A DNA stretch of 64,000 bases from CAVTWS01 sp963738445 (GCA_963738445.1 CAVTWS010000023.1:186001-250000); one strand, 5' to 3'. Positions 56,692 through 64,000 are shown, counted from the first letter of the stretch. The notes: generated by a model from the sequence alone, not told the origin. Program-made: numbers and translations.

Positions 56692-58464
56692 ATGACCGCG
56701 GTCGAAACGCCTCGGATCGTCCGCGTCCGACCCGACGAAGCAGCGATCGACAAGACGTTCGATTACCTCGTCCCTGTCACCTGGTCCCGGGCGGACCAGC
56801 GGTTGGCGACGACCGTCGGTTCTCGCGTCCGCATCGGGTTGCACGGTCGGCGCCTGGCCGGCTGGGTGGTCGAGGTCGACGTCCAGCCGCCTCCCGGGGT
56901 GTCGGTGCGCCCGTTGGCCAAGCTCAGCGGTTGGGGCCCGCCCCCCGAGCTGATCGACCTGGCGGAGTGGGCGGCGTGGCGCTGGGCCGGCTCGGTCGTC
57001 GGGTTGCTGGGGGCGGCCTCGCCACCGACGATCGTGGGCCAGCTCCCGCCGGCGGGAGCGGCGTCCGCGATGCTTCCCGAGCCGGTGGAGCCCGTGGCCC
57101 GGAGGCTGGGGGAGCGCCTGGCGTCCTGGCAGGTCGGCGACGGGTCGATACTCGTCGAGGCGCCGCCGGCGACCGACGAGTTGGGGCTTGTCGTCGAGGT
57201 CGCCCGCCGCGGGCATGTCCTGGTGATCGCTCCGTCCGTCGACCGGGCCCGGGAGCTCACCGTGGGGCTCCGGCGGGCGGGGATCGCCGCCGGCCTGGCT
57301 CCGAGGGACTGGGCGCGCGGTCGGGCCGGGGCCTCGATGGTGGGAGCTCGGGCCGCGGCGTGGGCGCCGGTCGAGGGCCTGGCTGGAATCCTGGTCGTCG
57401 ACGAACACGACGAGTCGCATCAGGACGAGCGAACCCCTACCTGGAATGCCCGCGATGTCGCCGTCGAGCGGGCTCGGCGGGCGGGCGTCCCGTGCGTGTT
57501 GACGTCACCGGTGCCGACACTCGAATCCGTGGGCACCGCTGGTTCGCTCGTGTCGCCGTCCCGGGTCGAGGCCCGCAACGGGTGGGCCCTGACCCAGGTC
57601 ATCGACCGGCGACGGGAGGATCCCCGTTCCGGGCTGCTGTCCGAGCGGTTGACGCCGTGGCTCAAGGTCGACGGCCCGGTGGTGTGCGTGCTCAACCGCA
57701 CCGGTCGATCCCGCCTTCTCGCCTGTTCGTCGTGTGGAGAGCTCGTGCGGTGCCTGACCCACGATCGGGCGCTGCTCCAGTCCGACGACGGGCTCCTGAC
57801 GTGCCCGGTCGACGGTGAGCAACGGCCGGTCGTGTGCGAGCACTGCGGCTCGACGCTGCTCAAGAACCTGCGGGCCGGCGTGGCCCGCGTCCGGGAGGAG
57901 TTGGCGGCGCTCAGCGGCCGCCGGGTGGCCGACGTGACCGCGGCGACGGATCAGCTTCCGGAGGCGGACATCCACGTCGGGACCGAAGCGGTGCTTCATC
58001 GGGTCCGGCGGGCGTCGGTGGTGGTGTTCCTCGATATCGATCAGGAGTTGCTGGCGCCCCGCTACCGGGCCAGCGAGCAGGCGCTCGCCCTGTTGGTCAG
58101 AGCGGCTCGCCTGCTCGGGCCCCGGGACCGTGGGGGACGGCTGGTGGTGCAGACGCGCCAGCCGCGGCACCCGGCGCTGCTCGCGGTGTTGCAGGCGGAC
58201 GCCGCGATGGCTCGGCAGGCCGACGACATGGTGCGGCGCGACCTGTCCCGGCCGCCGTATTCGGCCGAAGCCCGGGTGAGCGGGGCGGCGGCGCCGGTGT
58301 TCATCGAGCGGTTCGGTCGGCCCGAGGATGTGGCGGTGATGGGGCCGGTCGACGGTGCGTACCTGCTCCGGGCCCGAACGGCGTCGATCCTGGCCGATGC
58401 GCTCAGGGCGGTCGATCGCCCGCCCGGGCGGGTGCGGATCGAGGTGGACCCTCGGCGGGTCTGA
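56692..58464 (+). CDS. priA: PriA-like replication restart protein lacking ATPase motifs
   Basis: 590 aa, shorter than typical PriA (about 700). N-terminal DNA-binding fold (KTFDYLVPV, VGSRVRIGLHGRRLAGWVVE parts). The helicase part lacks a Walker A (GxTGSGKTE is absent; EAPPATDELGLVVEVARRG is there instead) and the DEEH box reads DEHD. Zinc-binding cysteines are kept: LLACSSCGELVRC and CPVDGEQRPVVCEHCG. Known: actinobacterial PriA proteins commonly lack helicase motifs. Probably retains DNA and zinc functions only. A typical neighbour of metK and def-fmt. Confidence 0.85.
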   Translation: MTAVETPRIVRVRPDEAAIDKTFDYLVPVTWSRADQRLATTVGSRVRIGLHGRRLAGWVVEVDVQPPPGVSVRPLAKLSGWGPPPELIDLAEWAAWRWAGSVVGLLGAASPPTIVGQLPPAGAASAMLPEPVEPVARRLGERLASWQVGDGSILVEAPPATDELGLVVEVARRGHVLVIAPSVDRARELTVGLRRAGIAAGLAPRDWARGRAGASMVGARAAAWAPVEGLAGILVVDEHDESHQDERTPTWNARDVAVERARRAGVPCVLTSPVPTLESVGTAGSLVSPSRVEARNGWALTQVIDRRREDPRSGLLSERLTPWLKVDGPVVCVLNRTGRSRLLACSSCGELVRCLTHDRALLQSDDGLLTCPVDGEQRPVVCEHCGSTLLKNLRAGVARVREELAALSGRRVADVTAATDQLPEADIHVGTEAVLHRVRRASVVVFLDIDQELLAPRYRASEQALALLVRAARLLGPRDRGGRLVVQTRQPRHPALLAVLQADAAMARQADDMVRRDLSRPPYSAEARVSGAAAPVFIERFGRPEDVAVMGPVDGAYLLRARTASILADALRAVDRPPGRVRIEVDPRRV

Positions 58465-58502
58465 CCCGGTGCCCCGTTCGGCCGATCGGAGGCCTCGACT
58501 GA

Positions 58503-58543
58503 TTGCACAATAGTTGTGCAAAATGAGTGTGCGATTGTAGGGT
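58503..58543 (+). promoter_or_regulatory. Palindromic operator and leaderless promoter of the ArsR-like gene
   Basis: TTGCACAA (58503-58510), TAG, TTGTGCAA (58514-58521): perfect 8-bp arms. The right arm supplies a -35 (TTGTGC, 58514-58519); 18 bases later comes TAGGGT (58538-58543), then 7 bases and the ATG at 58551. A regulator bound to the palindrome would cover the -35, so autorepression is likely. Confidence 0.7.
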
Positions 58544-58550
58544 CGTCGAC

Positions 58551-59186
58551 ATGGACGAACCCTCGAACCGGGTCGACCCAGCAGACGAGGTCGACCCGAC
58601 GAACCGGGTCGACCCAGCAGACGAGGTCCTGCGCCCTTCGGCGCGGCAGCTGCGGGTCCTGGCCCATCCGCTCCGGTCGCGGTTGCTGGGGGCGCTCCGG
58701 CTCGACGGACCGGCGACGGCCACCGCCCTGGCCGCCCGTCTCGGCACGAACAGCGGCGCCACCAGTTACCACCTCCGCCAGCTCGCGGCGGTCGGCGTGG
58801 TCGAGGAGGAGCGCTCGGAAAACCGGCGCGACCGGGTGTGGCGGGCCGCCCACCGGTCCACCTCGTGGGTCTCGACCGACTTCGACCACGATCCCGATGC
58901 CCAGGCGGCCGACGGGTGGATCCTCCGTCACCAGGCGGCGACGGCGGCCGGATGGGTGGATGACTGGTTGGCCACCAGATCGTCGTGGTCCGTCGAGTGG
59001 CGAGCGGCGGCCGACCTGTCCGACTACCGGTTCAACCTGAGTCCGTCGGAGCTCCGCGCCCTCATGGCCGAACTCCAAACGGTGCTCGCGGTCTGGGTCG
59101 ACCGCGCCGATCCGACAGCCGACGACAGCCGCTCGCCGGTCACCCTGCTCGTTCAGGCGTTCCCGGCCCCGAATCCCCGTCTGTGA
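58551..59186 (+). CDS. ArsR-family-like winged-helix transcriptional regulator
   Basis: 211 aa from ATG 58551. After a 32-residue acidic head made of a near-exact repeat (NRVDPADEV twice; 29-bp DNA repeat, period 36), a winged helix follows: RQLRVLAHPLRSRLLGAL, ATATALAARLG, SGATSYHLRQLAAVGVVEEE. The C-terminal half is helical with no metal-binding ELCVC motif, so not a classic metal sensor; it may bind a small molecule. It overlaps an MFS transporter gene, the likely target. Confidence 0.85.
   Translation: MDEPSNRVDPADEVDPTNRVDPADEVLRPSARQLRVLAHPLRSRLLGALRLDGPATATALAARLGTNSGATSYHLRQLAAVGVVEEERSENRRDRVWRAAHRSTSWVSTDFDHDPDAQAADGWILRHQAATAAGWVDDWLATRSSWSVEWRAAADLSDYRFNLSPSELRALMAELQTVLAVWVDRADPTADDSRSPVTLLVQAFPAPNPRL
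58564..58628 (+). repeat. 29-bp direct repeat, period 36, in the regulator 5' end
   Basis: Identical 29-bp copies at 58564-58592 and 58600-58628. They add 12 in-frame residues to the disordered head. Confidence 0.85.
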
Positions 59187-60442
59187 TGTCGACCGAGGGG
59201 GCGAACCTTCGTCGACGGTTCCACAGCCTGCTCGTGCTGCGGTTCGTGCCCACCGGCCTGACCGTCGTCGTCGTCGTGCCGCTGCTGCGCGACCGAGGCC
59301 TGTCGTTGGCCGAGATCGGGGTCGGTCTGGCCGCTCAGGGCCTGGTGGCCCTCGTCCTGGAGCTGCCGAGCGGCGGGCTCGCCGATTCCGTCGGCCGGCG
59401 ACCGGTGCTGATGCTGGCCACCGCGGTGTCGATCGTCGCCACCGCCGCGCTGATGCTGGTGCACTCGGTCACTGGGCTCGTCGCGGTCATGGGGGCGTTC
59501 GGCGTGTTTCGGGCGCTCGACAGCGGGCCCCTCCAGTCCTGGTTCGTCGACGAAGCGATGGCGCAGGACCCCGACGTCGCCGTCGAGCGCGACCTCGCCC
59601 GGTCCGATGTGACGATCTGTGCCGCGCTCGCCCTCGGAGCCCTGGGCGGGAGCGCGGTGGTCCGTTTCGACCCGGTCGGAGGGCTCGATCGGCTGGTCGC
59701 GCCCCTGGTCGTCGCCGTGGTCGTGCAGGTGGTGGCGCTCGCCGCGGTCGCCACGCTGATGATCGAGCACCGGGACCAGCCACGGGCCGACCGGGGACGA
59801 ATGGCCGGAGTTCCCGACGTGGTGCGGGCGTCGCTGGCGACGATCCGGGGCAGTCGCATCCTCACCGCCCTCGTGGTCGCCGAGCTGTTCTGGGGGGCCG
59901 GTGCCGTGGCCATGGAGACGTTGTTCCCCGCCGGGCTCGGGGAGATCGCCGCCGACACCGAACGCACGGCGTGGTTGCTCGGCCCGGCGACGACGGCCGC
60001 CTGGATCGTTTCGGCCCTCGGAGCCGCAGCCGCCCCGTGGCTGGTGGCCCGGGTGGCGTCGGGACCGGCGGCCTGCCTGCTCCGTCTCGGGCACGCGGCA
60101 GCGGTGGCCGTGATGGCGTGGGCGGGCGGCGCGTTCGGCATCATCGCGGCCTATGTGGCGACCTACGCGGCGCACGGAGCGGCCAACCCGGTCCACTACG
60201 GCGCGGTCCACCGGGCCGCCGATTCGGCGCAGCGGGCCACCATCGTGTCCGCCAACTCCCTGGCAGCACAGTTCGGATTCGCTGTCAGCGGGGTCGCGCT
60301 CGGCGTGCTCGCCGACTCCACGACCATCGACATGGCGATGATCGTGGGTGCGGTGCTGCTTCTGCTGTCGGCGCCGCTCTACCTGGTCAAGGATCGGGAT
60401 CCCGGACAGTCGAGGGGACCTCGGGGGACCACGTTCGAGTGA
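59186..60442 (+). CDS. MFS transporter
   Basis: 418 aa from ATG 59186 (a GTG at 59183 is an alternative); overlaps the regulator stop. About 12 hydrophobic helices in two halves. Between helices 2 and 3 lies GGLADSVGRRPVLMLAT, the MFS signature motif A. The N-terminal half has VPTGLTVVVVVPLLRDRGLS; the C-terminal half LFWGAGAVAMETLFPAGLG and VIVSANSLAAQ-like segment TIVSANSLAAQFGFAVSGV. Probably a drug or metabolite efflux pump controlled by the upstream regulator. The 2OG oxygenase may be cotranscribed. Confidence 0.87.
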   Translation: MSTEGANLRRRFHSLLVLRFVPTGLTVVVVVPLLRDRGLSLAEIGVGLAAQGLVALVLELPSGGLADSVGRRPVLMLATAVSIVATAALMLVHSVTGLVAVMGAFGVFRALDSGPLQSWFVDEAMAQDPDVAVERDLARSDVTICAALALGALGGSAVVRFDPVGGLDRLVAPLVVAVVVQVVALAAVATLMIEHRDQPRADRGRMAGVPDVVRASLATIRGSRILTALVVAELFWGAGAVAMETLFPAGLGEIAADTERTAWLLGPATTAAWIVSALGAAAAPWLVARVASGPAACLLRLGHAAAVAVMAWAGGAFGIIAAYVATYAAHGAANPVHYGAVHRAADSAQRATIVSANSLAAQFGFAVSGVALGVLADSTTIDMAMIVGAVLLLLSAPLYLVKDRDPGQSRGPRGTTFE

Positions 60443-60539
60443 CCGGCCGCGGTCGTCTCGGCGCCTACCCGTGTGAACCACGCGACATGGTGGAGTGGAC
60501 GACCTTCATTCGTCCCGCCGGGCCGGCTTGGATCACGTC

Positions 60540-60559
60540 TCGGCGACCCGGGTCGCCGA
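60540..60559. promoter_or_regulatory. Perfect 20-bp palindrome directly before the oxygenase start
   Basis: TCGGCGACCCGGGTCGCCGA (60540-60559) equals its own reverse complement and ends 2 bases before the ATG at 60562. It could be an operator or an RNA hairpin hiding the start. Confidence 0.65.
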
Positions 60560-60561
60560 GA

Positions 60562-61563
60562 ATGGACGGCATGTCATCACCAGCCGCGGGACCCTCGCTC
60601 CACCTCATCGCCGCGGACGACCCGGGCGAGATCCGCCACGCCCTCGACCAGATCGATCCGGGCGATCTCGTGTTGGTGGTGCCGTCGGGTCCGGTGTCGG
60701 TGATCGATGCCGACGACCTGGTGCTCTCGTTCGTCGAGGTGGGCCTGGATCTGGTGGTGGCGGCGGCCGATCGGCTGGCCGCGCTCGGCGGCGCGGACGC
60801 CCTGGCCCGTCTGCTCGACGGCGAGCTCGTCGACGCCGAGATCGACGAGGACCACGAGCTGCTCCACGTCGTGTCCGACGACCAGCTCCTCGCGCTCGGC
60901 GACGGTTGGGCGTACCTCCCGCGCGGCACGCTGCCGCTCGTCATCAGCGGCGAGCCCGCCGAGCCGCCCTACGCCGAGCAGGTTCGTTCCTTCCTCCGGC
61001 CGTTCGACGATGAGCCTCGGGCGGCGGGCCCGGTCGAGGTGGCGTCGGAGATCCTCGAGCTGGGGCTGTGGGGGCCGGCACGGTGCCGCGACGTGATCGA
61101 GTTGGCTGAGGCGCACGGTGGGTGGGGGAGCGACCCCGAGGACCCCGTGCCGGGCGACGAGATCTCGCTGGCCGCCATCTCACCGTTCCTGCTCGCCCAT
61201 CTCGAGGACGAGCTGGCCGCCCGGGTCGAACCGGTGCTGCGGGAGCACTGGCCGCACTTCGCCTGGTGCGGTGTGCACGACGCCTTCGTCATCCGGTACC
61301 GGCCCGGACCCGAAGGATCCGGTGGATCGGACCGGCTGCGGCTGCACCACGACGTGGCCCAGATCTCGCTGTCGGTCCGGTTGAACGACGACTTCGACGG
61401 CGGTGCGCTGGAGTTCCCCCGCCAGCGCTACGACACGGCAGCACTGCCGATCGGTCACCTGGTGGCGTGGCCGTCCCTGGTGACCCATCCGCATGACGGC
61501 CAAGCGGTGACGGCCGGGACGAAGTACGGCCTCACCGTGTGGTTGCGCCTGCCCGAGACCTGA
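60562..61563 (+). CDS. 2-oxoglutarate/Fe(II)-dependent oxygenase (prolyl 4-hydroxylase/PLOD-like)
   Basis: 333 aa from ATG 60562; ATG 60571 and a GTG at 60439 overlapping the MFS stop are alternatives. The C-terminal half fits a P4H/PLOD-type jelly roll: an HxD pair in RLHHDVAQISLSVRLND, DFDGGALEFPRQ, and the distal His plus 2OG-binding basic residue in THPHDGQAVTAGTKYGLTVWLRLP (Lys where Arg is usual), read in parts. The first 170 residues are alpha/beta, with LVVAAADRLAALGGADALARLL, and may be a degenerate glycosyltransferase-like module as in PLOD proteins; that is inference. Substrate unknown. Confidence 0.8.
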   Translation: MDGMSSPAAGPSLHLIAADDPGEIRHALDQIDPGDLVLVVPSGPVSVIDADDLVLSFVEVGLDLVVAAADRLAALGGADALARLLDGELVDAEIDEDHELLHVVSDDQLLALGDGWAYLPRGTLPLVISGEPAEPPYAEQVRSFLRPFDDEPRAAGPVEVASEILELGLWGPARCRDVIELAEAHGGWGSDPEDPVPGDEISLAAISPFLLAHLEDELAARVEPVLREHWPHFAWCGVHDAFVIRYRPGPEGSGGSDRLRLHHDVAQISLSVRLNDDFDGGALEFPRQRYDTAALPIGHLVAWPSLVTHPHDGQAVTAGTKYGLTVWLRLPET

Positions 61564-61579
61564 CCGGCATCCACCCCAC

Positions 61580-61629
61580 CGATATTTGGCCGAGTTTCAC
61601 CCGTCACGGGCGATATCCGGCCGAATTTC
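61580..61629. repeat. 19-bp imperfect repeat, period 31, spanning the methyltransferase stop
   Basis: CGATATTTGGCCGAGTTTC (61580-61598) and CGATATCCGGCCGAATTTC (61611-61629) share 16 of 19 bases. The first includes the stop codon of the minus-strand gene; the second lies in its last codons. Confidence 0.7.
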
Positions 61630-62259
61630 GGGTTGGGGTGGGGTTGGGGTTGGGGAGGGGCGAACCTCGAGGATGCGGTAGCCGCGGCGTGAGCCCAGGC
61701 GGGTGGTGGGCCACCCCTCGGCGGTGAGCCAGCGGGCCAGTGAGTCGCTGCCCAGGTGCTTGTGGACGACGAGCCAGGCGCGGCCCTCGGGGGTGAGTCG
61801 GTCCAACCACGTGCTCAGCAGGTCGTGGAGGGCCGTTTTGCCGATGCGGATCGGCGGATTGGCGTAGATGCGGTCGAGGCGGAGGGTGGCCGGTACGTCC
61901 TCGGGCGCCGCGACGGTGATGTTCTCGACGCCGGCCGCCGCCGCGTTGTCGGTGCAGAGCGCCCGCGCCCGGGCGTTCACATCGACCGCCCACACGTGCG
62001 AACCGGGGGCTCGAAGGGCCGAGGTGATGGCGATGGGGCCATACCCGCAGCCGATGTCGGCGATCGTGGTGGTCTCTGCGGCGTCGGGGGCTGGCGCGTC
62101 GGTCAGGAGGAAGTGGGTGCCGGGGTCGATGGCGTCGGCTCCGAACACGCCACGGTCCGTCTCGAGGCGCACCGTGCGATCGGGTAGGGCCAGCACCACC
62201 GTGCGTCGGCGGGATGGGGTCGCCGGGTCGGCGTCGAAGTACTGGGTGGGCGGGCTCAC
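61597..62259 (-). CDS. RsmC/RlmG-like class I SAM-dependent methyltransferase
   Basis: 220 aa from GTG 62259. Single catalytic domain of the 16S rRNA guanine-N2 methyltransferase group (no N-terminal duplicate). Seen: GVFGADAIDPGTHFLLTD, SAM motif IADIGCGYGPIAI, VWAVDVNARA, the catalytic NPPI in IYANPPIRIGK and WLVVHKHLGSDSLARWL. The normal fold should end at GYRILEVR; the last 20 residues (PSPTPTPPQPEI...) are an odd Pro/Thr tail encoded by the G-rich tract at 61635-61660. Divergent from def. Confidence 0.85.
   Translation of the reverse strand: MSPPTQYFDADPATPSRRRTVVLALPDRTVRLETDRGVFGADAIDPGTHFLLTDAPAPDAAETTTIADIGCGYGPIAITSALRAPGSHVWAVDVNARARALCTDNAAAAGVENITVAAPEDVPATLRLDRIYANPPIRIGKTALHDLLSTWLDRLTPEGRAWLVVHKHLGSDSLARWLTAEGWPTTRLGSRRGYRILEVRPSPTPTPPQPEIRPDIARDG
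61635..61660 (+). repeat. Five GGGG runs, G-quadruplex-forming motif
   Basis: GGGG runs at 61635-61638, 61640-61643, 61646-61649, 61652-61655 and 61657-61660 are separated by only T, TT, TT and A. This meets the four-run, short-loop rule for an intramolecular G-quadruplex and lies on the non-template side of the methyltransferase 3' end. Confidence 0.75.
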
Positions 62260-62268
62260 GGAGGCCTG

Positions 62269-62278
62269 ACGGTAGCCT
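62269..62278. promoter_or_regulatory. Overlapping divergent -10 boxes for def and the methyltransferase gene
   Basis: Plus strand TAGCCT (62273-62278) is 7 bases before the def ATG at 62286. Minus strand TACCGT (62274-62269) is 9 bases before the GTG at 62259. The two boxes share two bases, so both promoters cannot be melted at once. Confidence 0.55.
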
Positions 62279-62285
62279 GAACGCG

Positions 62286-62831
62286 ATGTCGACGTACGAG
62301 ATCCGGGTCATCGGCGATCCGGTCCTGAAACAGCACGCGGCCGAGGTCACCGAGATCGACGGTGCCTTGGCGCGCCTGGTCGACGGCATGCTCGTGACGA
62401 TGTACGAAGCGCCCGGAATCGGCCTCGCCGCCCCGCAGGTGGGGGTCCAGAAGCGGCTGTTCGTTTGGGACATCGGCGATGGCCCGGACGCCATCATCAA
62501 CCCGCGCATCACCGAGTCCGACGGCGAATGGGTCTACGAAGAGGGCTGTCTGTCCATCCCGGGCCTGTACTTCGAGATCGTGCGGCCCAAGCTCATCCAT
62601 GTCGAAGGCTTCGACCTGGACGGCAACGAGGTGTCGTTCGAGGCCGACGAGCTGCTCGCCCGCCTCCTGCAGCACGAGTTCGACCACCTCGAAGGGGTGC
62701 TGATGGTCGAACGACTCGACGACGACCAGAAGAAGGAAGCCCGCAAGCTCCTCCGTCAACGGACCCTGAGCCAGCCGACCTCGCCTCCGCCCGGCTCGCC
62801 GGCCGGTGTCGGTGGCCTGCGCCTGCCCTGA
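62286..62831 (+). CDS. def: Peptide deformylase
   Basis: 181 aa from ATG 62286. Removes the formyl group from nascent N-terminal methionine. The three metal/active-site motifs are intact: GIGLAAPQVG, EEGCLSIPG and LLQHEFDHLEG. Typical head MSTYEIRVIGDPVLK. A short Pro/Gly tail (SQPTSPPPGSPAGVGG) follows. fmt comes 13 bases after the stop. Confidence 0.96.
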   Translation: MSTYEIRVIGDPVLKQHAAEVTEIDGALARLVDGMLVTMYEAPGIGLAAPQVGVQKRLFVWDIGDGPDAIINPRITESDGEWVYEEGCLSIPGLYFEIVRPKLIHVEGFDLDGNEVSFEADELLARLLQHEFDHLEGVLMVERLDDDQKKEARKLLRQRTLSQPTSPPPGSPAGVGGLRLP

Positions 62832-62844
62832 GCCGCGCCGCCTG

Positions 62845-63735
62845 GTGATCGCCGCCCCCGCCCATCCCCGTTCGCTGGTCTTTCTCGGCACCCCCGACCC
62901 CGCCGTCGGACCCCTCCGGGCCCTTCACGCCGCCGGGTTCCCGATCACGCTGGTCGTGTCCCGGGCCGACAAACGCCGGGGTCGTCGGGCCGAGCCCACG
63001 CCCAGCCCGGTGAAGGCCGCGGCGCTGGAGCTCGGTCTGCCCGTGACGACCGAGGTCGACGCCGTGCTCGACGTCGATGCGGACCTCGGCGTCGTGGTCG
63101 CCTTCGGCCGCATCATCAAGCCCCACGTCCTCGATCGCCTGGCCATGGTCAACCTCCACTTCTCCCTGCTGCCCCGTTGGCGAGGAGCGGCGCCGGTCGA
63201 GCGCGCCCTCCTGGCGGGCGACACCGAGACCGGGGTATGCGTGATGGAGGTGGCCGAGGGTCTCGACGAGGGCGGCGTGTACCGCCGTGCCGCCGTGCCC
63301 ATCGGTCCCCGCGCCACCGCTGCGGAGCTCACCGGGACCCTGGCCGAGATCGGCGCCCGGCTTCTCGTGTCGACCCTGCAGGAGGGCTTGGGCACCCCGG
63401 AGCCTCAGGTCGGGCCCATCACCTACGCCGCGAAGATCGTGACCGATGACCTGGCCCTCGACTGGAGCGCTGACGCCGAGCAGGTCGACCGCGTCGTCCG
63501 GGTCGGCGGTGCCTACACCGGGTTCCGGGGCAAACGCCTGAAGGTGTGGTCGGCGTTGCCCCGGCCTGACGAGTCGACCCGCGGCGAACCGGGTTCGATC
63601 CACGGCGCCTTGGTGACCACAGGACGGGGAGCGGTGGAGCTGATCGAGGTCCAGCCCGAGGGCCGGGAGCGGGTCAGCGCGGCATCGTGGCTCAACGGCG
63701 CCCGTCCGGGGCCCGACGAGCGGCTCGGCCCATGA
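62845..63735 (+). CDS. fmt: Methionyl-tRNA formyltransferase
   Basis: 296 aa from GTG 62845 (MIAAPAHPRSLVFLGTPD). Formylates initiator Met-tRNA. Seen: FLGTPDPAVGPLRALHAAGF, SRADKRRGRRAEPTPSPVK, AFGRIIKPHVLD, the folate/catalytic segment NLHFSLLPRWRGAAPVERAL (His normally part of HxSLLP, here HFSLLP), GVCVMEVAEGLDEGGVY, ITYAAKI. Slightly short (usual about 310). Overlaps rsmB (ATGA). Confidence 0.94.
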   Translation: MIAAPAHPRSLVFLGTPDPAVGPLRALHAAGFPITLVVSRADKRRGRRAEPTPSPVKAAALELGLPVTTEVDAVLDVDADLGVVVAFGRIIKPHVLDRLAMVNLHFSLLPRWRGAAPVERALLAGDTETGVCVMEVAEGLDEGGVYRRAAVPIGPRATAAELTGTLAEIGARLLVSTLQEGLGTPEPQVGPITYAAKIVTDDLALDWSADAEQVDRVVRVGGAYTGFRGKRLKVWSALPRPDESTRGEPGSIHGALVTTGRGAVELIEVQPEGRERVSAASWLNGARPGPDERLGP

Positions 63736-64000
63736 GCGACGCCACCCGGAAGCCCGGCGAGGTCGGGGGTGCCTCGACCCACTCCGGTGAGCCGGGCCGA
63801 GGTGAGCCGGGCCGAGGTGCGCCGCGCCGCCCTCGCCCCGAGGGGTCCAACAGTCGCCCGAACCGGTCCGCGGATCCACGCACCCTGGCGATCGACGCCC
63901 TCGTTCGCATCGAACGCGACAACGCCTACGCCAACCTCGCGCTCCCGTCCTTCCTCGATCGGGTGCCGTTCCCGCTCGATCGGCACGATCGCGGTCAGAT
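63732..64000 (+). CDS. rsmB: 16S rRNA (cytosine-967-C5)-methyltransferase RsmB, partial (cut by window end)
   Basis: From ATG 63732, 89 codons to the window edge. After a 45-residue Arg/Pro/Gly head with the duplicated GEPGR (15-bp tandem repeat, 63786-63815), the NusB-like domain of RsmB begins: RTLAIDALVRIERDNAYANL, ALPSFLDRVPFPLDRHDRGQ. The def-fmt-rsmB order is conserved. The catalytic domain lies beyond the window. Confidence 0.8.
   Translation, partial: MSDATRKPGEVGGASTHSGEPGRGEPGRGAPRRPRPEGSNSRPNRSADPRTLAIDALVRIERDNAYANLALPSFLDRVPFPLDRHDRGQ
63786..63815 (+). repeat. 15-bp perfect tandem duplication in the rsmB 5' end
   Basis: GGTGAGCCGGGCCGA at 63786-63800 and 63801-63815 encode the repeated GEPGR of the disordered head. 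Confidence 0.85.

Overview
The window is a very GC-rich, almost fully coding stretch from an actinobacterium. The evidence is a division and cell-wall (dcw) cluster that contains DUF3040, MraZ, SepF and an FtsZ with a C-terminal DVPSFLK tail, an actinobacterial mIHF, an MtrA-MtrB-LpqB-like locus, a PriA without helicase motifs, a MurE with the meso-diaminopimelate signature DNPR, and many TANNNT -10 boxes placed 6-9 bases before start codons. The gene content and the many ~30-bp micro-repeats remind me of the class Acidimicrobiia, but that placement is inference. No rRNA, tRNA, IS element, phage or CRISPR array was seen.

Layout. (1) 1-7943: edge of a lipoprotein gene, an SRPBCC protein, a decayed crotonase remnant, a 667-aa coiled-coil protein of unknown function, an AlaC-like aminotransferase with an ACT-domain partner, glycerol kinase (minus strand) and 6-phosphofructokinase. 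(2) 8029-17336: a membrane TLP18.3-like protein with a possible zinc knuckle, then on the minus strand a compact mtrA-mtrB-lpqB-like unit, an inositol monophosphatase and a small membrane protein; on the plus strand a polyprenol-phosphate glycosyltransferase, an HTH/membrane protein, a Nudix hydrolase and dinB. (3) 17510-24416: DUF3040, then a minus-strand MoxR-DUF58-transglutaminase operon, and plus-strand ROK kinase, a small unknown protein and a lipoate-ligase-like protein. (4) 24485-42030: the dcw cluster mraZ-rsmH-ftsL-ftsI-murE-mraY-murD-ftsW-murG-murC-murB-ftsQ-ftsZ-pgeF-yggS-sepF. Most junctions overlap (ATGA/GTGA), so much of it is probably one transcription unit. murF is absent from its usual place. 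(5) 42075-43409: minus-strand ECF sigma factor and RskA-type anti-sigma factor. (6) 43548-58464: a PyrR-type leader with terminator, then pyrR-pyrB-pyrC-carA-carB-pyrD-pyrF and mihF-gmk-rpoZ-coaBC-metK-priA. (7) 58503-64000: an ArsR-like regulator with its own palindromic operator, an MFS transporter, a 2OG-Fe(II) oxygenase, an RsmC-like methyltransferase, and def-fmt-rsmB (the last cut by the window end).

Main observations. Six otherwise conserved genes (pfkA, the transglutaminase, murD, murC, yggS, rskA) each carry a single frameshift, and in each the total length is exactly one base off a multiple of three. Because murC and murD are normally essential, consensus errors are the likeliest cause. 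Regulatory structure includes a perfect 20-bp inverted repeat between mraZ and rsmH, a 30-bp triplicate plus an inverted partner between carA and carB, a duplicated quasi-palindrome in front of mihF, a PyrR attenuator, and many apparently leaderless promoters. Short direct repeats with a spacing near 30 bp recur at gene ends and spacers across the whole window. The one stretch of more than 300 bases without an intact gene (913-1416) holds the crotonase remnant.
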